From Candidatus Heimdallarchaeota archaeon (GTDB taxonomy: Archaea; Asgardarchaeota; Heimdallarchaeia; Heimdallarchaeales; Kariarchaeaceae), in NCBI GenBank assembly GCA_021399405.1, contig JAAFKL010000344.1, positions 1 through 45,442 on the forward strand: a DNA stretch of 45,442 nucleotides. The letters are read 5' to 3'. Of the stretch, positions 26,101 through 29,571 are shown piece by piece. Every line of letters starts with the position of its first letter. Within the stretch, counting starts at the first letter, position 1. Below the pieces are notes generated by a model. It saw only the letters and a program-made list of their open reading frames with translations. It was not told where the DNA came from and did not search any database. Made by a program: the position numbers and the translations under genes.

Positions 26101-29100
26101 ATGGTATCAGGATAATTTTGACATAAAAGGGTAGGGTCTCCTGGATCTTGTACACATTCTTTGTAAAAAAGTTTTGCCTCTAATTCTCCATTAAGGTTTT
26201 TCTCTAGCCATAAACCATGGGTATAGAAGTCAAGTATGGGTTGATATTTAGTTGTCGAATCAGTTGGATAAACCCAAGCAGAAAATAATTGATTGTCTTG
26301 CATCCAAAAATCTGCACTCGGATCAAATCCGGTGAGTGAAGTCTGCCAACCACTGTATTCTTGGTATCCTGGTCCAACTTTCAAAAGTGCAGGATCAGAT
26401 CCAGTGGGTGCAGTGTAGTAATTGCTTCCCTGATAATATACTGAATGGTCATTGGCATCAGTATCAAATGGTACATACAGAACTAAATCCTTGTAAAGAG
26501 AATCCTCGATTTTGTTAAAATAAGTCTGGTCTCTAGATATTCCACTACCAAAACTATTTGCACTAATCTTGGAGTTTACTTGGTCTGCCAACATTCCCTC
26601 AGATCCAGGAAATGCATAATTGACCATGTTAGCATCATCATTCCTGAAATCAGTGAAGATCCCCCCTGATTTACTTGATGATCTGGTGTATGACAATCCC
26701 GACACCACATCGCTGAATTCTTCTATACCGAAATTTGCCACAAAGATAGGATCCCCTGAATATACAAAGATACCAATCTCTACTGGAGTTGAAAAACTGG
26801 GAATATCTACTAAATCATAAAAAGGTGTGAAGCTATCACTTTCCCAGAAATAAGTCTCTGCAAACATTTGCCAGCTATCACTTGTTCCCAATTCCCTCAT
26901 TCTCAATTCTACCAGCACCTCGATTGGATTCGGGTTCTTAGCATTGATGACAATTTTATTTAGGCCCTCAGAAACATAATTGAAATCATAGGAGGCCATG
27001 AGAGTACTAATATAAGATGTATCTCGGACAACCACATTATCAACTTGAAAAATCCCATTTAATGCATCATCATATCCTGTTATTGGTCCATCATAAATAA
27101 TTCTGAAAGTCAATCTTCCACCTGGATTCTCTACATTGGGAATGGTCATACTCACCCAGCTGTTGGTCGCATCACCTCTGGAGTACCATGTAGTACCTCC
27201 AATTAATATCTCATAGGTCATATATCTTGCAGATCCACTTCCAAGTGTATAAATTTCAAAATCAATATCTCGGTTGGCTGGAATATTATCCATATAAATC
27301 TCAGAGATCTTATCATCAAATAACCTGTAAATCCAGGTACCCTCTGCTTGAAGGTATGTTATCCCAACATCTGTACATGTATTGGCCTTGGTTGGCCATG
27401 ATTGAGTTTGGATATCATATGTACCTTCGAATCCACCTCCACCCCATCCGGTACATACAGCACTGAAATCACCATTTGATATGAGGTTATCTATCTGAAT
27501 ATCAGAGGTACCTGTCTCGAGTATAAAACCATCCAGTTCTGTATCCCAGATCACCTTGGAATCAGCATTCATACTGAATGTATCGGCAGCAAAGTTGGAT
27601 TCCAGACCATCTTTGGGTTTGGACATAGCCAATCCATAAAAATTGAAAGCGTTATCAACCTCAATCCTCAATAAATTAGTCTTATTAAGGTAATCAGAAT
27701 TTGTGACAATGGCTATTGATCCGAACTGGTTATTCTGATTGATCGTACCTGAACCTATGTAATACTGTTGATTATCAACAAGAAGTGAAGCAGTAATGGT
27801 GGCACCACCATAACCCGTGATTAGAATTCGATTAATGCTATTGTCACTATCATAGTAAAAATCAGCATAATCACCTGCGGACATGGTAATTTCAGTATCA
27901 AATACAATTCCGGAGGTTTTGATTGTCTCAGATACTGGAAGAAACTCCCCGGTATTAGGCACAGAGGTAGATCCCACTGTTCTTTTTATTAGCATGGCCT
28001 GAGTATACAAATAAGTATATAGTGGATTTATCTCTGGCTCGTATATACTAACAACACCATTGTTGTAAATCTCAAACTCAAAATACCCGGTGTCTCCCTT
28101 AATATCAGAGGGTAGCTGCAGAGATTGCTGACTAAAGTCATTATATCTGAATTTCATTGCACCCAGATCGACTCGAGTCGCACCAACCCAGACAGCATTG
28201 ATAGTTATCTCACTACCGGAGAATTGGGTGTAGTTTAAACCATCAACAACACCAGCACCTACATAAAATAATTCATAAGAACCTAGTCTATCTATATACA
28301 GAGGAGTGCTGGGGTCAGTGGTATAAACCCCATCCGATGCAGGATGTGTGTATCCCGAGGTATAGAATCCAGCATCAATTATTCCAACTTGCGTCTTAAA
28401 TCCAACTGAAGACATACTGGCGTATAGTCCATACGGGAGCTGCAGATCATATACTCCATAGGGGTCACCTGAAAAGGCAATATCAATATCGGAATCAGTC
28501 ATGTCAAATCCGATGGTGGTATCGATCCCACCTGTAAGGGAATAATAGGACACCCTGTCGCTCTTTATACCTACAGATGATATTTTACTCCCAATACCCA
28601 GACCTATGGTGAGGCTTTCCTGGGTATGTAGCTTTACTGCACGCGCCTCCGTGAAAATGTCGAATGTATAATCTCCCTCTGGAAGATTTTCCTGTTTATA
28701 GAACGTATCTGAACCCAAATCAAGAAATACATCAGCATACGCACCTACAGGAACAGAAAGCTCCAGTTCAAGACTACTTATTCCATCCCACCATAATATA
28801 TTATTCTCCACCAGTAATGATATCCCATTCAGCGCTGTAAGTATATTATTAGAACCATCTTCGCTAATAGATTTGTACTCCTCTGGATACCAGTTTTCAA
28901 AACTCTCATCTTTTATTATGTATTGAAATTCTAATGGAGTGAAGGATGTATTTGAGTTTGCAATTGGAATATTAATACTCATAATAATTATTACTGCAAA
29001 TACCAATAATATCCTCAACCCACGTCTTGCTACCCTCTGCTGCCCCCCGAAACTTGTCTCCCCGATTGGGGTTTTAAGATCGGTATAAATCTGGTGGTAG

Positions 29101-29222
29101 ATAGCGAATGGATAGAGAATAATCAAGATAAGATCAATCAATTTATTTGATAAAATCTTTAAATTATCAATTGCTTTAATTCTGGTTATATTTATGGATT
29201 CCCCTATTTGGATTGTTAACAT
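3705..29222 (-). CDS. Giant (8,505-residue) membrane-anchored surface protein with many LamG-like domains
   Basis: One uninterrupted frame of 25.5 kb encodes a probable cell-surface adhesin or glycan-binding protein. The N-terminus has a hydrophobic stretch near residues 30-45, a basic loop (QQRVARRGLR), then a strong signal-anchor-like helix near 69-90 ending IANSNTS, so the bulk should lie outside the membrane. A carbohydrate-binding-like domain follows near 575-720. LamG/concanavalin-A-like units close with variants of GxIDDxRIYxR near residues 1122, 1330, 2386, 2617, 2799, 3075, 3292, 3470, 3676, 4151, 4307, 4494 and 5653, with further beta-sandwich stretches between them. Residues about 6350-7030 are helical and hydrophobic, and the last 1,475 or so are unrecognised. 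Cysteines are few and Asp, Ser, Thr and Tyr abundant. GC content looks clearly higher than in the flanks. The stop is TAG. Function beyond surface binding is inference. Confidence 0.92.
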   Translation of the reverse strand: MLTIQIGESINITRIKAIDNLKILSNKLIDLILIILYPFAIYHQIYTDLKTPIGETSFGGQQRVARRGLRILLVFAVIIIMSINIPIANSNTSFTPLEFQYIIKDESFENWYPEEYKSISEDGSNNILTALNGISLLVENNILWWDGISSLELELSVPVGAYADVFLDLGSDTFYKQENLPEGDYTFDIFTEARAVKLHTQESLTIGLGIGSKISSVGIKSDRVSYYSLTGGIDTTIGFDMTDSDIDIAFSGDPYGVYDLQLPYGLYASMSSVGFKTQVGIIDAGFYTSGYTHPASDGVYTTDPSTPLYIDRLGSYELFYVGAGVVDGLNYTQFSGSEITINAVWVGATRVDLGAMKFRYNDFSQQSLQLPSDIKGDTGYFEFEIYNNGVVSIYEPEINPLYTYLYTQAMLIKRTVGSTSVPNTGEFLPVSETIKTSGIVFDTEITMSAGDYADFYYDSDNSINRILITGYGGATITASLLVDNQQYYIGSGTINQNNQFGSIAIVTNSDYLNKTNLLRIEVDNAFNFYGLAMSKPKDGLESNFAADTFSMNADSKVIWDTELDGFILETGTSDIQIDNLISNGDFSAVCTGWGGGGFEGTYDIQTQSWPTKANTCTDVGITYLQAEGTWIYRLFDDKISEIYMDNIPANRDIDFEIYTLGSGSARYMTYEILIGGTTWYSRGDATNSWVSMTIPNVENPGGRLTFRIIYDGPITGYDDALNGIFQVDNVVVRDTSYISTLMASYDFNYVSEGLNKIVINAKNPNPIEVLVELRMRELGTSDSWQMFAETYFWESDSFTPFYDLVDIPSFSTPVEIGIFVYSGDPIFVANFGIEEFSDVVSGLSYTRSSSKSGGIFTDFRNDDANMVNYAFPGSEGMLADQVNSKISANSFGSGISRDQTYFNKIEDSLYKDLVLYVPFDTDANDHSVYYQGSNYYTAPTGSDPALLKVGPGYQEYSGWQTSLTGFDPSADFWMQDNQLFSAWVYPTDSTTKYQPILDFYTHGLWLEKNLNGELEAKLFYKECVQDPGDPTLLCQNYPDTIEEALYSESTIPLNQWTHISGSIDFPNEIMIININGKQDEVKPDFTTVSPQALSARGAFIGSSQWDPTDGILESGEYFTGYLDDVRYYSGAAVPITKINRIHNYQHDISDPLYYADFENDISNNILTGGTLSLWDTYGTGVSYLTDGSGAALNLGDLQAVRSSVQYINSEFTISLKAKFGENALSGDYTNFVKQEIAVSNHIGIKAYEAEYVQIEYYDINLVGDYLFSPIIYVDTNEFHEYQLIFDNSDIKLYIDGVYMDTLIIPVSLSQGYEGRIVVGREDLNQDIVVDDLIVYDYILPDEDMTALSGYMETTSFKLEEIDMVETSKFMEVEFSTEDIADLINFGVVTSSISGLPTTEFRFYSNPDGSIGLEYTTGTLGYLNFADDAFSITPGRHKLTFIQELGPNPNGKISIYYDGRLFSYLGQGDAPTLNTDLSYLFKDTFSPTINIYDSNTVIHAIKTSGVLAESISDWELSTTAFGNTENLLSAKIMLHEGDVLSYVGDTTSGSIDQDNNQITLKVETLAFDNQVVSLNPSDKITFSSNGDIVVDGFVLATVAQEDMNNRFFVEISVTETMKYYRVWREGELRPEADMSKGGYYEGPRLDTILFLPEINSPGSPIYVDSIEIGNRRLETTIKATGLEFAAYGVLQSSEQAIKISPSGSFEIDATSVDGFGMSVLLEDIVTGEETLTFSLTDGYKQYLDFRLVRSHLSDKSVMIQFKNILGDWLDTETYISLLGDWLSMEVSIYDAYYTINLNGESVIYDPQLSKTDIPLYRALYSTDTPVLDITSGSTLDAYIDDLYMGTIYEDFEGDILSSDIHNYSGVIFTNERYARPENVYIEVEAVETDAEITLGYIGETETHVVQSGVVRQTSVLKYTLDGLVPDTPMEIAVSSDSAVEIVNIGLSPNIPVTTWLAAVEEKIETVQSKNMAFVPTYINTRNLAEDVFDDSQLGNRYPTENPNLVLDMEFESEESVITSGFTELGTPENLGWEMQYPSSIVPSTTQVKEGDSSWGVINDGSVTYNAALDTHEFSDGSIEGYFYPTGVYQLLGLYLRADTVSVNNPTVNNGYLAFIYNGLLYLRSIVNNLNAGIDMTVSIGDISNSWWHMKFVITGTLLEVFLAQGDDPFPETPNLSRHNGNDAVKHATGHAGVSYRSDSSNLGYIDGIKITTDRFVNEVDGSNTIYSGSPQKVKGYDGNGLYLDGNSYLEIPLDMTSMDTMTISTWVYSTNNPQDGSLSSSVVKSVLPSGWEFALGQDWGEVFFYQKGNDGAAQSAKDTTDNSWNNVMNGWHHLVAVMDDYIALYVDGVQVGYFADSSVKTTLSTTKISIGGSTGTNPLYEGFVDSVKIYDIALSENDILDQLYNRVKSPTYSFPFDYGFTGGVLNSTTSIIPNLDDGLFAHYEFDNNALESINDYDGTWVGTESYAPGVIGSSASFDGYDNQYVLSNLPSTASVPNISVFVWFKSTGLPSGGWHTIFGGQEMEISVNENDYLRVGVTTDTAGRHTLDTVSSDPGYIPVIDDNFHLIGLTYDGVTLRAFIDGNLVNSKSVSGIIESYPQYIGRWQSTGYGTNGTLDDLRVYSRTLDSEEAYRLYQATSLSAQSYSSYLGSGKINNAAYMGGDSYIYMDTIIANLDDFSSSFWINTEQVTSATNSYDNPHIWGTTHTFGDTNDFYLTNNNGYLSIYNELGGSTDLNTNFFIADGAWHHIVVGRDDTDLTITIDKTNKFSFTIGSDLITGVVNIGSAWSESGLHLTGAIDSMNIFDHNLNQVEIDYIYTKEGLLKSYTFDLGYDDLIIADIMVTSADVTAHFPLTGDILLDGEVFDFGGLYSDLVYSNTFDESDVYENLLHRYTMDGQTYDGISGSAAAWSGTAKYAPGINANAGTNNGGAALFDGSNNLDITNFDIVSGDEFSLSFWFNANSIADNNGLVDMGTYQSDGFSIFFSSDKLLLRYNYNGGTVQALTPSIILTDQWYNLIWDYYSDYDSVTETMNYIVDVYLDNSLVKTLSSTERMVDPNDNLLIGKRDSSNFDGRVDDVRIYDKRFNNDDRSIIFSQHDSLYDDIEARWTFDGQPYDIVGPHNANFYGPSYYLDDSINSYSLSFDGVDDYASILQSVYPLNIAPEFAYSIWFNADTIATGEGIIDMADWSGDGFTLFFNYGKLYARWNGGGTTIGTDLLEEGSINTGEWYNVVWSYYQSGSTYYADVYINGILQDVDASNNYDGHTLVSTIPMATANNDLDIGRRDASYFDGRIDDFRLYNRPVSFQDANRLYAQGGLVDYEYNIGYKGAAKTFNGVDDFIKTGYILNADISNSFTVSTAVKFDRVDKDWQSLLDAHYSSGGNRNFEMFLDSTGTLKVFHNQDTDAGYGGFVTDEWYYITYSYLAESATGQLYINGEWVRDITVGAGTPADIELTIGTRSDLLSSCFVAGSLDSIYVMENSLIAEQAYQLYVLNMIDFDRDRQLNYNDIDRHYSFEDQDDLSKYDLDIIGTQVLVPGVLGNAVSITSSGEIKVPEMVIKAGRDYTLNLWVRPDDYSATGKIPIARGYTTMYDQVIDLLASGSLQMQDNTGVNIVSSSIYSDVDFMIGQYNMLTIVFSDTIEHYINGIHVGTALALPHDLSLGYLGRGYASNNYLIGSIDELTLYSKKMDLNQILGTYHNIIDNFDLADKYWSAAWGDSGTFIVDDSVSYIKPELLDYPVLSHQRTTSGSSHFGVGVSYIKPLTDYEMSVWINSDSTLTQAPYIRSAAENRDIGRFSYNGIFDQSLWPTSEWIKIDSVFKTLSSSTTYLYISHYLKIANKIAFFNPTVSENGEASDIVISDRRSTAVWGTQPYTINTDDNSYNKPDASNFPVLSHERTTTDASSHMGVGITRYDGGLGGYSAKPDTVYHTSVWIYSDTTLSGAPYMREFNTDGSNYQIGTFSYNGDTDRNNWPVKQWFKIESTYRSGSSFHYFYISHYISSQLNKVAFYNPETLEILTGGDSGMSPNNNPVRLETINILPSGNDPFSIAFTMKADGDQGVLRFGNEGVGLQGVGIYKTSDQIHFTDWQNELVTTITNPDIYHDYVLTWDGTSRKFYIDGVLKATSTPGYTLTLPSDQTSIILGDINGYTFDGSLRDVTIYNAALSVSDIDFLAEPNGATPTILNGALTFDGTNDGVEIPSADLSYTKGTISMEISPIILPQTQPILSSATSIFQVTQVANTYDLDVRIGSSMGIISLPEHDYTITLSWDSDLRAYINGDLRLVLVNDLVTFDSQLQLGTDGNEYFGGSISQIDLYADTMGDYMISQMVNSLIHQLPGNDLVDIINEATITNYGVDNSLGSPFDGSSFYTIDYGESYTTSGNEMSYSMWVKTNDPNLDQMFLSQSNAADSSNMRLYSGILGGQWAIGVEGSGWSATDTNIPVDTEWHFMTIVVDEDHARLFVDGILMVEKDITSLTFNQYLFIGAYRINDNYQWLGDIRNVAIYGNDLTQEQLIDIYEREHPTFFPNRGLDWSQSLLSGNDVYTWNEVSNFDEEYIDRYIYDIVGVYPYGSFIDDAEYQNGPEVVLADGVTSFGSIDYSLGLTDVDVSFDVYIGGDGLFDLYMFSSNIYTDLGQSEPNYSGYTIQFEKASDGLSIRQDSTILGSTSYILPDFTWINVQVTLIGDQLAVYIDDNLILVSTMSITPTGSHFGFYGYNYENELLLVKNLDVRGSSLFISGDDALTVKYDGAVTEIGVWNQEYISLGDLDYEINTEVSIEAQWVMTSEDEQMRLYMEIFDMTGLVIGRIGFTDDSSSLSGYPFIDLFDDLGGLDASFSGNYGDMSLLSTSLLSFSLDENGLLIATIIMSDGTHTITGTISRDIGEVRLHVGTFTTGTSHMIVWDTFRVEERQVIMVPTYGSGPGSWTDNFDDDVIGNDWTETTSTGISWHEAQGKVGVDVTGGASSWAASYMDKPIGDALSVDVDFNYYFPSGKMGIIQLVGRDVNGAVTFIVKVYDAWAGSTKRMYIDGRNNGAIVSSWQTDISGYDTGAGHMRVDFVTDSDLHIVFDYPSNQKIMDIAGVSITTNVQLYVNYNGGYYSTDMVAEFDNYVEAHDGVDLGTTAVDHDVIDLPDTSEFTGEFVDTFVSPSTINPSWSPEVDAGITTSIDNGLAFTSTMPDLSASYTKAVDMTNLNVVSVEVEYSVTSSAVFGLLGDTFSAKLELMVSGFNFRIDSETFDIPYSSSGIFTITLFVTDIDSATIMIEYNGDIYSNEVSITNLSSLALDFYSYGTGNTVTFRNYIESRGTEVDIFPSKGLASDDFTVNTVWAEIPTTSNGNIRFSNLIAGFDKDSQYATRLHTYIYTDSDYSIRLIVDTTGYVFIKQATVAHGGYSLISGHYEFNLMLYEGLNPISFIIYNKLGEDIWDIKTNFIGDPETIFTTNKDYNGESPFSIMSGLNTLDMSYNEMLVKKDLVRYYKFNDDLVDATGSGLDAVSTSGTVYKDGIQGEGLEGYGDLSSSALATFPDLTLDPSEEFTINMWIHPNEYTVIDSSWKAIPLLGNTAQQWQSAIDMAVYSTGVSLYIQDDLNQVMEIDLDPAMGSDFDHLLNTWSMITFSYNTTHARFFIDGELAGESGFITNLDITTLNRLGRANGNKVLDGRTDEFRYYDRELDISEISMLYQAPELRIDEWAISESGLSGEGENFFNPALAILPRDKEEVYNAAGAFEDDGSIYFVRHSAEGDGYVITEEEYFQIGITQKTGFLNTTLSEQYLIDNPTLTESLCFYSGEARRIICPDSDDEFYTTGSSNIQLDFGSQFIAVTQLYFTDDLKDDLKMTLRLPNYYDYLFEYPTLTGRTGISTVEIVSVDNYQVRPYNLYGNGTGNFEVGSGVYIGNPNSVDIDWSQVTSDQGLQITIQKGSSSSKAGLHRIGIMLNSMNFYGDETIEDLSFSMSLDLISDKVDLVMDPVEYKLSGQAQGSRKIINYINRDNPMTGDQSVGPAGTTFDYSKNFAGKDLLSRSFYQDAIGRWHTLSQVSTGISDYNSNTGVGISNTILVNDMGTDHETANLVAQGVGNVVGDADRNADGSYTTSSNSNYTPGPGDGGGATRYLTLGEDGMNGVHSGYSIYQQATMGLSAHTGSANLRIDGAAFGGLYPTVYRYNSLDTTERKDGGNLNNLIVKFDTVDISTSKFFTIYRIDLDRKFTSIRIGGMTFTKDMILDLYAQNYRYDSFADMSLDHSILIDEINIIISRNEFGLDNIAMFVGNYTTLNDRFTYDDSVELYRTEHIEFEYSFNNDRYHLAYSSLTRKVNLQVIIGNREISTTLDPQTAQVTLSDSAVRETVWDTTHGQIFAANLKDKRSIEGKLNSYLHSSDVPWEAITATWGAFTDWVEAFIDTIYTALDNAGQQLQSLAERYLPPSVLNTFGRIREGIVHVASAIGSAITTVIMKVGDMIDTFVSGIQEATEYLKDKLVDFFQKAGEFILNVANNALAWVATTIQTAWEWVIAAVAGLFDFFADLAEKVKKKFDDILKNLIKPEEFEDFISSYTEDPEGLLLNDYYYNEGWDSDTLFDLNNPSTLGYPASNKAGMSKAFVFSTVFRNLWTLGWAALMGTAIGVYESTMEPLSALPMNGPLDANVDGEKVKLLHDGYIIHLDVLGDMKYEDDPNRDNDQVVERDESQIQKQKNKYQFWTKLFPFSQNVTQFGIYDPIEEIFTQQHASFTVDPYKNMQPFSNHFVDGSPTDIQNHWIMIVDDTGWDPENGKYDLDFYLPIFKHTLNNPKVKMGEFGMMVAIEVIFAFIPGFDLKDDIRDSIWEPSAFFRWLARIMLPFTMTDISAKIATIATFGAATSLAVSTTGISRVVHYAKTALKKLVNAGIFVLKKVGVLMGWLGGAGSWAIKGVGRALWGGAKALNSIFSFSGWFKLASNTADDVAYVMAKKLKDLEGWKKVGPDGSSIATEFQQTSRLLDDVTDSVNILNPHISKLDIAKWLGKQLITSVLLGTIKTLFIIIENIIFSNRLFTSFGKGMRWIGSQFIGLLGKLQIPTMARELFQRVGDSVPTTSFDEVLFGGVSPSTVPTGTGLPPSSLADVDYLTITQRFMRWVRGANEGGEDLLSNSGVLDETSGTIEVGGKIWKYDQSLDEIAENQEELRKLISDCTTARGASSSMGKIPHPISGDIIGDPGDITTDVSGFVCDLLKDKIQEVRFDQVALMGKTSQYHMSEEWLNEPVKFQITGTPNTQFATTANPAQDSYYIALNILQEQGIKGLGTQAHYLERQVMILTMELKDSSNVLRSMDDWAATVIGTRVDPSTGSVILDANGNPVTVKIREYLGVGDSTFINTETGSLIDPLVPYYNLYSEMLNNALDYGTMRDLVKRGKITDFFLGSLGTTEKEIFQATIRKIQSRSLQNYVAGWDASQYSTRGWNKIIDEWMLDDPNYIPIMFKVDSPGATGIDAQLYVRYDPASVVSDELDGFIALMARIEYKAWAKVGSGELLLGQRTLNKYTLTLRHQDKVAGIKSYKSVMGFDYEPGVTPVIGKDIHDILTDSNQWGLVNFPEYMVVKFEKVGYENGDETMKVLKDTGADLINRLGRDADHLNFGTYWVKASGKWPMAAGDLRIDYKLITEDGYSLSTLSNTVIETFSSGDIDPNVFNAISTTSDNEAFTVLLSSDPNVYEINPYYLDGESLNDAGRKVIADAKQFVDARKQTILIAQKTEMQRTGRTFKLANEAELTLGANWGDTSIELATQGTQPQIIVISMWDLEGNMLTHEELAIDINVLSPLRNDPDNPISTSMSGLSFLTQRSQNGKSGFIGLMVDDIDDVYLSNLFDSDPAAYALEIEEFIDLYSIDLWESGLDNYHLFNDDSSGAGLVYSELIEKYMARGDSFRDEPFDSELYEHFISDLGPTGWTAGLSNSEILMRILPPDIHIMYQRELHMILSRTPGHGFAELYSTAFTTVSNSKYFSFVSETLHMAGELSWGLVESVKRLEAVIEDPALIQRFDYVNVGSLEEYFPYFVQSPRWNGFPHLSKEAAQYALALQKKTDFAQSSLMNHISVNKRVRGVNGHPFRVGDETVSFRGVPYNVDDFFETLTYMIKNDPTNPDIGPMLAKLYKSGDQLDSVTALEQIKDEFMGSYSLYDHQIVNVGETRGYSFKTVYPSDRAPYNIIQFRSSADNSKFLDDLSRFFTLKSFGQTKLNGKGYLSIKEMAELGLVPTTLWDDIISGSFVSSGSYTIYFNDIVICDELVSKVNTFSLDKFIFGIDNDDLARPLDFDEFINTVKTITSSEHSYVPMEILNRLEISYTDGLRPHGFEIFDGVPYFDSSKFSDVYGVVPHSSIGDRLIVDIWADIILYRNRGLIVKVGDFTEPIVTTFKKGEDIVTITFDNLAEYLAFNFKLPEAYIDAIVDGNAWYSGEYLGVLQEGIGILVHRSDGGTSVTGLWSWLESGGGGRDYSHVLIAYRSLEASENMRIFIDSYARAISRPGVMSTFQYLADWNRLFSDGFAQVYVNTLIPFFKWLERI
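8140..10110 (-). other. Helical, hydrophobic zone of the giant protein (residues about 6370-7030)
   Basis: Long amphipathic helices (FIDTIYTALDNAGQQLQ, VVFDFFADLAEKVKK-like) near residues 6370-6525 are followed by membrane-like stretches near 6575-6605, 6767-6790, 6812-6844, 6857-6910 (Gly/Ala/Trp-rich, VGVLMGWLGGAGSWAIKGVG), 6980-7003 (LITSVLLGTIKTLFIIIENI) and 7010-7027. This breaks the all-beta pattern of the rest and could be membrane-inserting. Confidence 0.6.
12240..25900 (-). repeat. Array of LamG-like domain units in the giant gene
   Basis: At least 13 units of roughly 170-240 residues each show the pattern 'DG(x)NDY..l' early, 'FT(I/V)S.W(V/I)' in the middle, 'W(H/Y)(H/N)(L/I)V' before a 'Y(I/V)(D/N)G' strand, and a closing '(I/V)DD(V/F/L)R(I/L)Y'. 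Two neighbours (ending near 3075 and 3292) end almost alike, GKRDSSNFDGRVDDVRIY against GRRDASYFDGRIDDFRLY, which suggests a recent duplication. Other neighbours are strongly diverged. Confidence 0.8.
17200..18115 (-). repeat. Tandem pair of a non-LamG module in the giant gene
   Basis: Two consecutive modules of about 152 residues share PVLSH(Q/E)RTT, S.WI.SD(S/T)TL..APY(I/M)R, IG.FSYNG.{2}D...WP...W.KI.S, (Y/F)YISHY and NK(I/V)AF(F/Y)NP in the same order. They lie between LamG units and look like duplicated beta-sandwich (jelly-roll) domains. Confidence 0.75.
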
Positions 29223-29248
29223 TTCGAATCACGTCTTGATTTGGTCAT
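29216..29248 (-). CDS. Possible 10-codon leader ORF overlapping the giant gene start
   Basis: On the minus strand an ATG at 29248, preceded by GGGAG at a 5-base spacing, opens a 10-codon frame (MTKSRRDSKC). Its TAA overlaps the giant gene's start (ATGTTAA arrangement). The giant ATG itself has only a weak GTGAT element. This could couple translation by termination and reinitiation; it may also be chance. Confidence 0.3.
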   Translation of the reverse strand: MTKSRRDSKC

Positions 29249-29310
29249 AAGAACTCCCAAGACAATACTACGTCCCATCGGAGTCTTGTTTAATAAGCGG
29301 AGGTTTTACA

Positions 29311-29327
29311 AATTATATTTAAATATT
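29311..29327 (-). promoter_or_regulatory. TATA box for the giant gene
   Basis: The minus strand reads AATATTTAAATATAATT. Transcription would start near 29293, giving a leader of about 70 bases, unlike the leaderless pattern of most neighbours. Confidence 0.5.
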
Positions 29328-29408
29328 GGGCAGGCAAGATTTTTTTCAATAAAGAATAATGGAATAATTAAGTTGGTGGTTATTTAAATATACTGTTATT
29401 TTTCCACA

Positions 29409-29428
29409 ATTTGAATATGTATTCAAAT
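29409..29428. promoter_or_regulatory. Perfect 9-bp-arm inverted repeat in the divergent promoter region
   Basis: ATTTGAATA and TATTCAAAT are separated by two bases. The site lies between the giant gene and the 401/223-residue operon, in an intergenic region of 349 bases, so it could serve as an operator for either or both directions. The rest of the region (29223-29571) is AT-rich and shows no other gene. Confidence 0.45.
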
Positions 29429-29520
29429 GGGTTTCAGAGAATGTTACACTGTATATTTTTTCGGATTATTTCGTAAAATAATGATAATTATTTGAATTAT
29501 TGCTTTATTTTTTAGAGTCA

Positions 29521-29563
29521 AAAATATATATTAGTTCTCTATATTATCATTAGAATGAGGAGG
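29521..29563 (+). promoter_or_regulatory. TATA box and Shine-Dalgarno site of the surface-protein operon
   Basis: AAAATATATA at 29521-29530 is the TATA box. A strong GAGGAGG at 29557-29563 lies 8 bases before the ATG at 29572. Unlike most genes here, this operon has a classical ribosome binding site. Confidence 0.6.
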
Positions 29564-29571
29564 AATTCTCA

